A program made the translations under genes and the position numbers. From assembly GCF_010894435.1 (NCBI RefSeq), contig NZ_JAAIXZ010000015.1, positions 62,001 to 126,000 on the forward strand: 64,000 bases of DNA, in the 5' to 3' direction. Position 1 is the first letter of the stretch, and every line of letters begins with the position of its first letter. Shown one piece after another: positions 8,671 to 17,327 of this stretch. The notes below the pieces were generated by a model. The model was not told the origin of the DNA. It ran no database searches and saw only the letters and a program-made list of their open reading frames with translations. Origin of the DNA: Pyxidicoccus trucidator. GTDB lineage: Bacteria; Myxococcota; Myxococcia; Myxococcales; Myxococcaceae.

Positions 8671-10587
8671 ATGCTCCCCCTCCGAGGAGCTGACCTTGAG
8701 CCACTCCCTCGCCGTGCCCTCACCGCAGGCGCCCGCAGTTCACTCTTCCGCTGGGACGGTGCGGCGCCCATGAGGCCCCATGCGCTGGCGGTCTCCGTCG
8801 CAGGCGATGTCCCCTCGGTCCTCCCCGCGCGAGCCCTGGAGGTGGATGCGGGCGTGGCCCTGCCCGTGGCCTTCGGCGGCCTGCGCAAGGTGCTGCGCGC
8901 CTGTGAGGACGCGGCGCCGGAGGTGGTAGGCGCCCTGTCCCGGGCCCACCCCTCCGAGTGGAACCGCCTCTTCCCGGGCTCCATCGCCGGAGTGCCTGAC
9001 TTGAGCGACCTGGCGCTGACGCCCTCCGAGCGCCGGCTCCACCGCGAGTCCGAGCAGATGTTCTGGGTGCTCAACGTGGCGGCGAAGGCCATCGTCGAGA
9101 CGCTGCGCGCCAGCGGACGCCCGCTGGTGCTGCACGGCGCGGGCGAGTGCGACCTGGTCAGCCTGCGCGCGGTGATGCGCGCCGCGGAGTGGAGCCGCCT
9201 GGAGGGCCTGGACGGCACGCTGCTGCTCACCGGGTGGAGCGTGCGCCGGCCGCATGGTGCGTTGGCCTTCGAGGCCCGCCGCCAGGCGTACCTGGACGCG
9301 CTCTGCGACAGGATGCGGGCCCCGCGTGCCTCGGGGCCGGGGCCGGTGTCCTCGCGCACGGTGGAGCCCGCGGTGGACCTGGAGGGGCGCTACCTGCAGC
9401 TCGCGGTGGACGGCTCGCAGGCGCGCGAGGTGCGGGTGGCCGCGGCCATCCTCGCCATCCGCAGCTGCTTCTTCACCACCAACTACGAAGGCGCGATGCT
9501 GGCCGCGGAGCAGGGGCTGGCGCTGCTGGACACGGACGCGGCGCTGCCCGGCCGCGTGGCGCAGGCCTGGGACTCGCTGGACACGGGCTTCACCACGCCC
9601 GCCATCGAAATCGACCGGAGCAGCCTGGGCGACGTGGAGGAGCTGCGGGCCCTGTTCGCGCGCTGCATGGGCGTGGTGCACGTCTTCACCGGCTCCCACG
9701 AAGCCGCCATGGAGGCCTTCGGCCTGGGGCTGGCGTGCCGCATTCCTCCGGACCTGGTGGCGCGGCTGCACATGTTCCGCGCCCTCACGCTGACGAAGCG
9801 CTTCGGGCAGCTTCCGAACGCGCGCACCGAGGTGGAAGCGGGCCTGGCCGCGCTGGAGCGCAGCACGTCCCCGGACCGCGCCCTCCAGGAGGGCTGGCTG
9901 CGCAACGTGTGCGCGCTCACCTGGTTCCAGGAGCGCAAGCTGGACAAGGCGGTGGTGGAGGAGAAGCTCGCCATGCGCTGCGTGGGGGACCTGCACGACG
10001 CGAGCGCCACCCACCTGAAAATCAACCTCATCTCCAACGCCAGCTACCTGCAGGAGACGGCGCGGCAGTACGCGGACGCCATCGCCACGTGGCGGCGCTT
10101 CGAGAAGATCAGCGCGAAGTGGGGTGCCAACTTCGCCAAGCACCACTGCTACCGGCTGGCCGGGCTGGAGCTGGGCGCGGGCGAGCGCGACGCCGCCGTG
10201 GAGCACTTCACCGCGGCGTATGCCAACGCGGATGAGCTGGGGGACTCGTTCCACCGCCAGGTCATCGCGGCGGAGCTGGGGCGCCTGTTCCTGGACGAGC
10301 AGCAGCCCGCCACCGCCGTGGAGTGGTTCTCCCGCGCGGAGGAGCACGCGCGCGCCGTGGGAGACCCGCTGAAGACGGCGGAGAGCCTCGCGGGGCTCGC
10401 GGTGGCCGGCGGCCGCACCGACTGGACGGAGGCCCTGCGCTGCGCCCAGGCCAGCACCACGTGGCCCAAGGAGACGGCGGCCCTGCTCGACGGACTGACG
10501 CGGGGGGATGCGAAGGCGGTGCACGCCGCGCTGCCCCGCGCGAGGACGAAGCTCAACCGCCCGTTCGACCCGGTGAACCTGTACTGA
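8671..10587 (+). CDS. TPR-like helical repeat protein of unknown function
   Basis: This 638-residue cytoplasmic protein has no signal peptide. The first 230 residues do not match a family I recognise. From about residue 250 to the end it is built of Ala/Leu/Glu-rich helix pairs typical of tetratricopeptide-like repeats, for example the HAGEAERDAAVEHF-like blocks near residues 500-560. The start is uncertain: ATG 8671 has GAGG only a few bases upstream, and ATG 8770 is a possible internal alternative. It sits 86 bases after the glycosyltransferases and converges on the flavoenzyme gene, with a hairpin between them. A scaffold or regulatory role is plausible. Confidence 0.65.
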   Translation: MLPLRGADLEPLPRRALTAGARSSLFRWDGAAPMRPHALAVSVAGDVPSVLPARALEVDAGVALPVAFGGLRKVLRACEDAAPEVVGALSRAHPSEWNRLFPGSIAGVPDLSDLALTPSERRLHRESEQMFWVLNVAAKAIVETLRASGRPLVLHGAGECDLVSLRAVMRAAEWSRLEGLDGTLLLTGWSVRRPHGALAFEARRQAYLDALCDRMRAPRASGPGPVSSRTVEPAVDLEGRYLQLAVDGSQAREVRVAAAILAIRSCFFTTNYEGAMLAAEQGLALLDTDAALPGRVAQAWDSLDTGFTTPAIEIDRSSLGDVEELRALFARCMGVVHVFTGSHEAAMEAFGLGLACRIPPDLVARLHMFRALTLTKRFGQLPNARTEVEAGLAALERSTSPDRALQEGWLRNVCALTWFQERKLDKAVVEEKLAMRCVGDLHDASATHLKINLISNASYLQETARQYADAIATWRRFEKISAKWGANFAKHHCYRLAGLELGAGERDAAVEHFTAAYANADELGDSFHRQVIAAELGRLFLDEQQPATAVEWFSRAEEHARAVGDPLKTAESLAGLAVAGGRTDWTEALRCAQASTTWPKETAALLDGLTRGDAKAVHAALPRARTKLNRPFDPVNLY

Positions 10588-10596
10588 CGGAAGCGA

Positions 10597-10627
10597 GGGC
10601 GCTCGCGCGAGCGGAGCGGGAGCGCCC
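10597..10627. terminator. Inverted repeat between convergent genes, putative bidirectional terminator
   Basis: GGGCGCTC (10597-10604) pairs perfectly with GAGCGCCC (10620-10627) across a 15-base loop. A second perfect palindrome, CGCTCGCGCGAGCG (10600-10613), overlaps the left arm, so two alternative hairpins could form. The element lies in the 63-base gap between two converging genes. There is no T-run, so intrinsic termination is inferred from position and stem strength only. Confidence 0.5.
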
Positions 10628-10650
10628 GTGGGTGAGGGGCAGCGCGTCGC

Positions 10651-11742
10651 TCAGAGCCTGGCGGCGCGCGCGGGGTCGAACGGAGCCACCGCGTCACAGC
10701 GGCCGTGCTCCACGAGCTCCGCGATGGAGGCTCCGGTGAGCGCGCCGGTGAGGATGCCCTGCCCTCCCAGGCCCGTGGCGACATATACCTGCTGCATGCC
10801 CGGGTAGCGGCCGATGTACGGGCGCCCGTCCGGCGTCACGGCGCGCAGCCCCGCCCAGGCACGGACGAAGCGCGCATCCCTGAGGCGCGGCGCCAGCTTC
10901 GCCACCGTGGCGCTGAGGTGCAGCAGCCCCGCCGGCGTCACGTGCTCCGCGAAGCCCGCGTCCTCCTCCGTGGCCCCGACGACGATTTCCCCCGCGCGCC
11001 AGGGCGCCAGGTACGAGGGACCGGACACCACCCGCGACAGCTGGAGGCCCGGCTGGTGCACCACCAGCATCTGTCCGCGCACGGGCTTCAGCGGCAGCGC
11101 GGGCAGTCCCTCCAGGCCCGCCGACCACGGGCCCGCGCCGACGATGAGGTGGTCCGCCCGGAGCGTCTCCTCGTCCGTGTGGACCTCCACGCCATGGGCA
11201 GTCTCCTGGATGGAGCGCGCGGCCACGCCCAGCCGGACGCGGACGCCCGCTCGAGCCGCGGCGTCCCGGAGCGCGTTGACGTAGCCGTCCGTGTCCACCA
11301 TGTGGCCCTGCTCGCTCTCGAAGGCTCCGAAGAGCGGCGTGCCCTCCAGCGCGGGCTCCAGCGCCACGAGCCTCGCCGCATCCACCCAGAGGCCCGGCCC
11401 CTCCACGTCCTTCGCGGCCTTCTCCGCCAGCGCGTCGCGGGACTTCGCGTCCGGGACGACGCGCAGGATGCCCTGCCCCCGGCGAAGCTGGGGGCCATCC
11501 GGAAGCGAGGCCAGGTCGTCCGCCAGGGCGGCGCGGCCCGCGCGGGCGAACACGAGCATGTCCAGGTCATCGAAGAGGCGCACGGAGGGAATGGCGACTC
11601 CGGCGGCGGCTCGCGAGCCCCGTCCTCCGGGGTCCACGGCGTCCAGCACGGTGACGCGTGCTCCAAGCGCGACGAGCCGGCGCGCGGCCGACAGGCCGAC
11701 GACGCCAGCTCCGAGAATCACGATGTCGGCGTCAGCCTTCAC
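10651..11742 (-). CDS. FAD-dependent amino-acid/glycine oxidase-like enzyme (DAO family)
   Basis: A 363-residue flavoprotein. It opens with a Rossmann dinucleotide-binding motif (DIVILGAGVVGLSAARRL) and ends with the DAO-family signature region PDGRPYIGRYP...ATGLGGQGI, the second FAD-contacting segment. Family members oxidise the amine of glycine, sarcosine, D-amino acids or peptide-linked amines. It starts with GTG at 11742, inside the end of the GNAT-like gene (11-base overlap), so the two are translationally coupled. If the upstream LanB-like genes belong to a peptide-tailoring pathway, it could oxidise an amino acid added or modified there. A housekeeping ThiO/glycine oxidase is the alternative, but no thiamine genes are nearby. 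Confidence 0.85.
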   Translation of the reverse strand: MKADADIVILGAGVVGLSAARRLVALGARVTVLDAVDPGGRGSRAAAGVAIPSVRLFDDLDMLVFARAGRAALADDLASLPDGPQLRRGQGILRVVPDAKSRDALAEKAAKDVEGPGLWVDAARLVALEPALEGTPLFGAFESEQGHMVDTDGYVNALRDAAARAGVRVRLGVAARSIQETAHGVEVHTDEETLRADHLIVGAGPWSAGLEGLPALPLKPVRGQMLVVHQPGLQLSRVVSGPSYLAPWRAGEIVVGATEEDAGFAEHVTPAGLLHLSATVAKLAPRLRDARFVRAWAGLRAVTPDGRPYIGRYPGMQQVYVATGLGGQGILTGALTGASIAELVEHGRCDAVAPFDPARAARL

Positions 11743-12172
11743 TCACTCCGGCCTTGGCCTGCCTCGCCTCGACTGTCTGGCCGGCGGTGGCGGGGTCGAG
11801 CACGAGGGCCACGACGTGGAAGTTGCTGGCGACGTAGGTGAAGCCGAAACGCTCGGCGCGCTTGACCACCGCGTCCAGCTGCGTGTAGCCGATGAGGAGC
11901 TTGAAGCCGAGCCTCGCCGCCTCCGCGCAGATGGCGGCGACGATGGCGTCGACATACCCGGTGCGCTCCTCGCGAGACATTCCCGGCGCCGCGACGAGGT
12001 TTTCGATGAGCGCCACCGAGCTGTCCGTGCGGTACAGGAAGCCCGCGGCCTTGCCGGGGATGATGTACCCGGTTTGCGGCAGGGCATCCTGCGTCATCGA
12101 CTCATTCCAGAGCTGCAGCCAGCCCTTGATCTGCTCGAAGTGCAGCTCTGGAACGTAGGGGATGGGAGTCAT
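11732..12172 (-). CDS. GNAT-like small protein
   Basis: A 146-residue protein. The pattern of an N-terminal helix, the central segment SVALIENLVAAPGMSREERTG and a C-terminal helix-strand pair resembles the GNAT acyltransferase fold. In particular, the conserved strand followed by a loop and a helix (AIVAAICAEAARLGFKLL) matches where acetyl-CoA binds in that fold. A classical R/Q-x-x-G-x-G/A pyrophosphate loop is not obvious, so catalytic activity is uncertain. It starts 3 bases after the preceding gene and overlaps the flavoenzyme gene by 11 bases, which ties all three together. Confidence 0.6.
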   Translation of the reverse strand: MTPIPYVPELHFEQIKGWLQLWNESMTQDALPQTGYIIPGKAAGFLYRTDSSVALIENLVAAPGMSREERTGYVDAIVAAICAEAARLGFKLLIGYTQLDAVVKRAERFGFTYVASNFHVVALVLDPATAGQTVEARQAKAGVSEG

Positions 12173-12175
12173 GGG

Positions 12176-12586
12176 TTACTGAAGCAGCATCGACCCCATG
12201 CGCTGGGCCATCAGCTCCATGGTGTTCTGACGGCTCTGATCCGTCATCTCTTCCTTCTTCTGGGTGGCCTTGAGCAGGTCCTTGGCGATGTCGGTGACCT
12301 TGCTCTTGCCCGTGGCCAGGTTGAGCGCGCCGCTCAGCAGGCTGTTGCCGCCCATGCCCTCCATCAGCCCCGAGCCGCCAAACTTGCCCAGGACATTTCC
12401 GAGAGCGCCACCCATGCCGCCGGGGATGAGGTCGCCGGCCGCGCCGAGCAGGGACTGCAGCGGGTTCTTGCCCTGCATCAGGCCGCTGGCGAAGCCCATG
12501 GCCGCGCCGAGCAGCGGGTTGACCATCGAGACGAACGGCTTGACGACGTCCATCACCTTGCCGAGAACCTTGGTAAAGCCGCCCAT
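12176..12586 (-). CDS. Gly/Met/Leu-rich small protein of unknown function
   Basis: A 136-residue protein dominated by Gly, Met, Leu and Ala, with alternating hydrophobic stretches (for example GAAMGFASGLMQG) and a charged Lys/Glu/Gln C-terminus. ATG 12586 has AGGA about 8 bases upstream. It has no Sec signal peptide. I do not recognise the family. The Gly-rich amphipathic composition recalls bacteriocin-like or pore-forming peptides and some phage structural proteins. It lies in the same transcription unit as the GNAT-like and flavoenzyme genes and downstream of the LanB-like genes, so it is one of two candidates for a modified substrate. That is inference from composition and position. Confidence 0.55.
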   Translation of the reverse strand: MGGFTKVLGKVMDVVKPFVSMVNPLLGAAMGFASGLMQGKNPLQSLLGAAGDLIPGGMGGALGNVLGKFGGSGLMEGMGGNSLLSGALNLATGKSKVTDIAKDLLKATQKKEEMTDQSRQNTMELMAQRMGSMLLQ

Positions 12587-12782
12587 GGTCAAATCCTTTT
12601 TAGTAGGGGCCGCGGTGCGACCCTCAAGTGAGCCTGATGTACGAATTGTCGGAGGCTCGGCTTATTTGTTCCGTGTTACCCGAAAAAACTGACTGCCCGG
12701 GAGAAACCCAAGGGAATCCGGGTGCTTGGCAAGCGGCGACATGGAAAAAGCCGGTGAAATCCTCCCGCACCCGGAGCGCGGA
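12587..12782 (-). promoter_or_regulatory. AT-rich intergenic spacer, probable promoter for the downstream small-protein unit
   Basis: This 196-base gap separates the two small genes. Around 12650-12690 it contains a distinctly AT-rich patch with a run of six A/T bases, unusual in this GC-rich window, followed by a strong AGGA ribosome binding site for the next gene. I could not fix -35/-10 boxes with confidence. It suggests that the Gly-rich, GNAT-like and flavoenzyme genes have their own promoter besides any read-through. Confidence 0.35.
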
Positions 12783-13241
12783 TCATTTCTTGTCGGAGGG
12801 CGTCTTCTTGGGGTCCACCTGCACCGCGGTGGGGGACAGTCCCTTGCGGGCCTCGGGCGCACCCTTCTGGACGGCATCGGAGGCGAGCGCGGCCTTGTAG
12901 CGTGCGTCCGCGTCCTCCGCGTTGAAGCCATCCCGCTGCTGCGCGCGGCTGATCATGATCTCCCCGTCGACGATCTTCTGCAGGTGCGTCTGCAGCTCCT
13001 CGACGGTGGGGATGTTGGGGTCCCTCGCCTTCAGCTCCTCGTCCGGGGTGATGACGAGCTGGGGCGGCTTCTCGGGGTTGAGGGCGTAGTCGAGGATCTT
13101 CTCCACGTACGTCTCGACGTCGACCTTCAGCAGCTGGGCCTGCTCCTTGACGTCCTTGTCGGCCAGCAGCTCCGCGCGCACCTCTTCCACCGGCCTCTTC
13201 AGCTTCTTCGGTTCAGGGACGACCTGGTTCTCTCCGGCCAT
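12783..13241 (-). CDS. Small charged protein of unknown function, linked to LanB-like genes
   Basis: A 152-residue hydrophilic protein. I chose the internal ATG at 13241 because GGAGAG lies just upstream and the extension to 13316 reads as non-coding. The N-terminus is Lys/Glu/Val-rich with a predicted helix (VEEVRAELLADKDVKEQAQ). The middle holds an ITPDEELKARDPNIPTVEEL segment and the C-terminus is Pro/Lys-rich with a KK end. There is no Cys and few Ser/Thr clusters, so it is not an obvious lanthipeptide precursor. It begins 100 bases after the first LanB-like gene and could be a scaffold peptide, a carrier or a partner of the LanB-like enzymes. Not recognised. Confidence 0.55.
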   Translation of the reverse strand: MAGENQVVPEPKKLKRPVEEVRAELLADKDVKEQAQLLKVDVETYVEKILDYALNPEKPPQLVITPDEELKARDPNIPTVEELQTHLQKIVDGEIMISRAQQRDGFNAEDADARYKAALASDAVQKGAPEARKGLSPTAVQVDPKKTPSDKK

Positions 13242-13341
13242 GGCGCTCTCCAGAAAATGGGGGCCCGTCAACCCGGCGGGGGCGGAAAGCCCCGCCAGGT
13301 CCGAGCATGGAGCCATTCTGGCCGGTGAGACACCCCGGATG

Positions 13342-15639
13342 TCAAAGGGCTCCGGCGGTCCACCGGGTGAACTGCATGCGCAGCTCGCAGGTGTAGCGGC
13401 CTCGCGCGTCCTTCAGCCAGAGCTGCTCCGGCGCCGGATACATCTCCTCCACCGAGAGCCGCTCCGCCTCCCGGGCGAGGTGGGAGAGCAGGTCCAGCGC
13501 GAAGGGGCTCGCCGTGTCGATGAGGTAGGGCTTGCGCTCCTTCGAGCTGCGCATGAACACGAAGCGGGGCCAGCCGCCCGCCCGCCGCTCGCGCTGCACG
13601 GCGAGGAACAGCTCGAAGCCGGTGGGCCGGGACAGCCGCTCCGAGGACAGCTCCCACCGCTCGCGCTGGTACACCGCGCCGCCCACGCTCAGCCGGGGCA
13701 GGTGGCGGCCCTTCGTGCGCAGCGGCGCGTGCAGCACCTGGGGATGGGCCAGCGCCGCGAAGGGCGGGTAGGACGAGAAGTCGTCCAGCGGCATGTACAG
13801 GCTCAGCCGCTCGCCCTTCCCGTCCACCAGCACCGGCCCCTGGGGCGTGGGGCGCACCTTCACATCGCCCGGAGTGAGTGCCCCCTCCTCCACGTCCAGC
13901 ACGTCCGACACCGAGTACACCAGCCGCCGTCCCGGGAAGACGTAGAAGCCCTTGTTGCGGCGGCGGATGGCCAGCCCCACCAGGCCTCGCGCGGCGGGGT
14001 CCGCGTCCAGCCACCGGGAGGCCACGGACGCGTAACGCTCGCGCTCCGGCTGGAAGGCGCCGAGCCAGCTCCACAGCAGCAGGTGGTGGTGGACACGCGC
14101 CAGCATCACCTCGAAACCACCGCCGTCCGGCTTCGCCGCGAGGCACACGTCCGGCAGCGCGTACCGGCCTCCGGGCGTGGACGTGCCCAGGAAGTCCACG
14201 GGCAGCGTCCGGGCGCGCGCGGCGTCGTCCTCCAGCAGCACGGGCGGCACGGGCGAGAAGCGGCTCCCCGACACGGTGTCCGGGCGCAGCCGCACCGCGT
14301 AGTCCAGCAGGTCCATCGGCGTTGCGTCCGGGCCCAGCGCGTCGCGCACCTGCTCGCGGAAGCCGCGCTGCACCGTGTCTCCGTACGCCGCCGACAGCTC
14401 CAGTGCGCCGGTGAGCGCCGACTCCAGCGACTGGGTGAAGCGCGCGCCGAAGCGCAGGCGGAACGGGGAGCTGGCCTCCTCGTAGAGGATGAGCCGGTCC
14501 GCATACACCTGCCCCTCGCCGCGACGCGCGGGCTTGCCGGTGGCCTCGGTGAAGGACGCCTCCAGGCGCGGCAGCAGTTCGCGGCGGGTGTCCAGGTCCG
14601 CCGCCTCGAAGTCGGCGCGCAGGCGCGCGAGCGTGTCCAGCCGCTCCAGCCAGCGCGCCCGCGCGTCGGACTCCGGCAGGGCCGCCACCGAGTCCCGCAC
14701 GCTCTCGAAGGTGCCGAAGTCGTTCGCCCGGAAGGGCAGGCCCCACAGCAGCAGCGCCGACTTCACCAGCGGCAGCGCGCGCCGCTCCACGTCCTCCGTG
14801 GGGATGCCAAGCACCCGCGCCGCCTCCGCGGGCGTGGGGGTGGCCCGCAGCACGGAGAGGAGCTGCTCCGCCTCGGGGGACAGGGGCACGTCCAGCTTCA
14901 GCGGCGCGCACGCGGCCCGGCCCGGCGTCACGGTGAAGAGCGGGTTGAGGCGCAAGGGCAGGTGCGGGCGCAGCGTGCGCTCGCGCCACACCGCGCGCGA
15001 CAGCTCTGTCACCGCCCAGAAGGAGAAGAACGTGCGTCGGCGCGTGTTGCCGCTGGGCACCGTGCGCACGTCGTAGCCGTCGTCTGCCGTGCGCTCGCCG
15101 TAGGAGATGGGGCCGAAGAAGCTCGTCGTCTCGTTCTTCGCGCAGAAGCGCTGCAGGTACGTGTAGACCTGCCGCTCCACCCGGCGCGCGTCGGAGGTAT
15201 CCGGGCGCTCACCGCCCCGCACGTAGCGCGCCCAGACGTTGTCGTACATGGCCGGGCTGGAGAGGAACACCGCCTCCTGGATGGCCGGGGCCGCCGCCCG
15301 CTCGCGCAGCTGCCGCCGCAGGGCCGTGCGCTCCTCGGCGTAGCGGGCCTGGAGCGACTCGCGGCGCGCACGGTAGCGGGCCAGCGCGTCCCGGACCGGA
15401 GCGCCCTGGCGAGGCTTCAGCGAGGGCTCGCGTCCCTGGGCGAGCGCCTCCTGGAGGGCCCGCACGTCGGCGTCACCCCCGTGGGCCCGCACCTCCGTCA
15501 GCAGCGCCTCCTCGTCCGCCAGGAGTCCGGTGGTCTCCGCCAGCAGCTCCGCCGACAGCCCGAGCGACTCCAGCCAGTCGAACGGGAAGCCCGCGTGGCG
15601 CAGCACGAACAGCTCGCCCAGCGTCCAGGTCTCACTCAT
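13342..15639 (-). CDS. Small LanB-like protein (lantibiotic dehydratase N-domain type), copy 1
   Basis: This 765-residue protein resembles the glutamylation (N-terminal) part of class I lanthipeptide dehydratases. Landmarks are HAGFPFDWLE near residue 15, the conserved CAKNETTSFFGP at 166-177 and a C-terminal PAPEQLW...ELRM block shared with the second copy. Canonical LanB enzymes are about 1000 residues because they add an elimination domain. Here that domain has no room, which resembles PEARLs, the peptide aminoacyl-tRNA ligases that append amino acids to a scaffold peptide using aminoacyl-tRNA. ATG 15639 overlaps the stop of the middle gene (ATGA), so the longer upstream start is rejected. 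It is translationally coupled to the RRE-containing gene. Confidence 0.75.
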   Translation of the reverse strand: MSETWTLGELFVLRHAGFPFDWLESLGLSAELLAETTGLLADEEALLTEVRAHGGDADVRALQEALAQGREPSLKPRQGAPVRDALARYRARRESLQARYAEERTALRRQLRERAAAPAIQEAVFLSSPAMYDNVWARYVRGGERPDTSDARRVERQVYTYLQRFCAKNETTSFFGPISYGERTADDGYDVRTVPSGNTRRRTFFSFWAVTELSRAVWRERTLRPHLPLRLNPLFTVTPGRAACAPLKLDVPLSPEAEQLLSVLRATPTPAEAARVLGIPTEDVERRALPLVKSALLLWGLPFRANDFGTFESVRDSVAALPESDARARWLERLDTLARLRADFEAADLDTRRELLPRLEASFTEATGKPARRGEGQVYADRLILYEEASSPFRLRFGARFTQSLESALTGALELSAAYGDTVQRGFREQVRDALGPDATPMDLLDYAVRLRPDTVSGSRFSPVPPVLLEDDAARARTLPVDFLGTSTPGGRYALPDVCLAAKPDGGGFEVMLARVHHHLLLWSWLGAFQPERERYASVASRWLDADPAARGLVGLAIRRRNKGFYVFPGRRLVYSVSDVLDVEEGALTPGDVKVRPTPQGPVLVDGKGERLSLYMPLDDFSSYPPFAALAHPQVLHAPLRTKGRHLPRLSVGGAVYQRERWELSSERLSRPTGFELFLAVQRERRAGGWPRFVFMRSSKERKPYLIDTASPFALDLLSHLAREAERLSVEEMYPAPEQLWLKDARGRYTCELRMQFTRWTAGAL

Positions 15640-17327
15640 CCGTGCACCCTCGTCAGGACGGACTTCCCCACCAGCGTGTCCACCAGCTTCCGCCGCTGCG
15701 CCTCGGGGACGGCGCCCAACACTTCCGCCGGTAGCGCGGGCCGGTCCAGGCCGGACAGCTTCGGCGCCAGTCGCGCATCCATCGCCAGCACCGTGCCCGT
15801 GCGCAGGTTCGCCGCGTACCATGAGGACTTCGCCGCCCCGTCGAGGGACGCCGGCAGGTGGACCAGCGCGCAGTCGTCGTCGAGGCGGATGGGCGGATTG
15901 TCCGGGGCGGCGCTGCGCTCATCCACCTGCTGGGACGCGCCCGTGGGCAGCGGGGCCGTGGGCCCTCGCAGGCAGGCGGCGGCGACGCGGCCCGGGTTCA
16001 GGGGGACGCGCTGCATCAGCCGGGTAGAGAGCGCCGTGAGCGTCTCCTGGAGCTGGAAGCCCGAGAGCGTGGCTGGCGCGTCAAATGGTGTACTCCGGGC
16101 GAGGTCCCTGTCTTCGGCCGGGGCGCGCACCTGGACGGGGCTCCAGCAGAACCCACGGGCGGCCTCGCTCCGTGCCAGCGGCCAGTGGAAGGGACGCACC
16201 CCCGCCACGTGGTCGAACAACGGCTCCGCCTCGAGCGCCGCCAGCGTCAGCTCCAGTGCCGCCGCGTCCACGCCCGGCGCTCCCACCCACCACTCCGCGA
16301 CAATGCGCACGCCCGCGGCGCGCAGGCGCTCGGCTCCGCGCGCCAGCTCCGCCCGCCGCCGCCAGTGGCCAGAGGGCTCCTGCACGCCGTCCTCGCGCAC
16401 CGCGCAGAAGCCGACCACCGCCACGCGACAGCCGCTCTCCACCAGCGCGTCCGCGTGCGCGAGCGAGAGGAGCCCCACGTGGCCACCCCAGGGGGCTCCG
16501 CCCGTGAAGACGCGCACCTGCTCCGGAGTGCAGACCCCGAGCACCTGCCCCGTCGTCAGCGCCCTCACGTCCACGGGCTCGGGCACCTCCCCCAGCGTCG
16601 CCCAGCCGCGCTCATCGTCGGGGGGCGGCGTGGAGACCCACAGGTCCAGCGCCTCGGGAATCCAGACGAGTGACTCCGGCCCCGACTCACCGGCCAGTGG
16701 AGCCACGCGCCAGCGCAGGGGCGGGACGGCATCGAGGAACTCCGCCCGCTGGAACATGGGCAGCCGCGCCAGCACCTTCTTGTGCGCCACCGCGAAGGGC
16801 CCCGTGACTTCGAGTGGCACTTCCGGCGGACAGGCCCGGGCGAGCCAGGCCGCCGAGGGGAGCTGCTGGTCCCGCTCCAGCCAGAGGCGCACGCGCTCCG
16901 CCTTCGTGAAGCGTTCGGCGGCCCGGGCCAGGTCCTCCGCGTAGGGCGCGGGCTGTCCCGCCGTGCGCAGCACGTCCGAGCTCCGCTCGGTGGTGCCCGC
17001 TTCCAGCTCCAGGTCATCGAGCCGCAGCCGTACGCCGCTCGGAGGACCGGAGAGGGCCGTGAGCACCGCGCCCAGGGCCCGGAGCCGGGTGGGGCCGTGG
17101 AGGTCGCCACGCCCCGAGAGCGCCCCGGCCGCACGCAGCAGGAGCAGCTCCCTCATGGACTGAGGCGTCGCTGGCGCTGTCACCCGCGCATCGACGGCGT
17201 CCGCCATCGCCCCATCGGAGACGACGCGGCGACAGAAGTCCCGGGCCACGTCCACGACGTGCCACCCCTCGGGGGCTTCCGGCACGAGCGTCACGTCGCG
17301 GTGGGGTGGCAGGACCAACAGCTTCAT
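15636..17327 (-). CDS. Protein with PqqD-like RRE C-terminus, between two LanB-like genes
   Basis: A 563-residue protein. The last 76 residues (about 488-563) match the PqqD/RiPP-recognition-element pattern: a strand pair around NLRTGTVLAMD, then two helices and a short terminal strand. Such domains hold the leader peptide in RiPP pathways. Residues about 250-440 alternate strands and helices like a TIM-barrel enzyme, including SGCRVAVVGFCAVRED, and recall radical-SAM proteins fused to PqqD. However, no CxxxCxxC cluster motif is present, so radical SAM activity is unlikely. The start at 17327 overlaps the stop of the preceding LanB-like gene, and its own stop overlaps the next start. I read it as the substrate-binding partner of the two LanB-like enzymes. 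Confidence 0.65.
   Translation of the reverse strand: MKLLVLPPHRDVTLVPEAPEGWHVVDVARDFCRRVVSDGAMADAVDARVTAPATPQSMRELLLLRAAGALSGRGDLHGPTRLRALGAVLTALSGPPSGVRLRLDDLELEAGTTERSSDVLRTAGQPAPYAEDLARAAERFTKAERVRLWLERDQQLPSAAWLARACPPEVPLEVTGPFAVAHKKVLARLPMFQRAEFLDAVPPLRWRVAPLAGESGPESLVWIPEALDLWVSTPPPDDERGWATLGEVPEPVDVRALTTGQVLGVCTPEQVRVFTGGAPWGGHVGLLSLAHADALVESGCRVAVVGFCAVREDGVQEPSGHWRRRAELARGAERLRAAGVRIVAEWWVGAPGVDAAALELTLAALEAEPLFDHVAGVRPFHWPLARSEAARGFCWSPVQVRAPAEDRDLARSTPFDAPATLSGFQLQETLTALSTRLMQRVPLNPGRVAAACLRGPTAPLPTGASQQVDERSAAPDNPPIRLDDDCALVHLPASLDGAAKSSWYAANLRTGTVLAMDARLAPKLSGLDRPALPAEVLGAVPEAQRRKLVDTLVGKSVLTRVHG

Noticed and set aside
13147..16944. A long + strand open frame over the LanB region
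   Set aside because: Composition is low-complexity Arg/Ala/Pro, without motifs, antisense to two genes with conserved features and coupled starts.
15636..17327. The middle gene as an active radical SAM enzyme
   Set aside because: Seven or more Cys are scattered and none form CxxxCxxC, so a 4Fe-4S cluster of that type is not supported.
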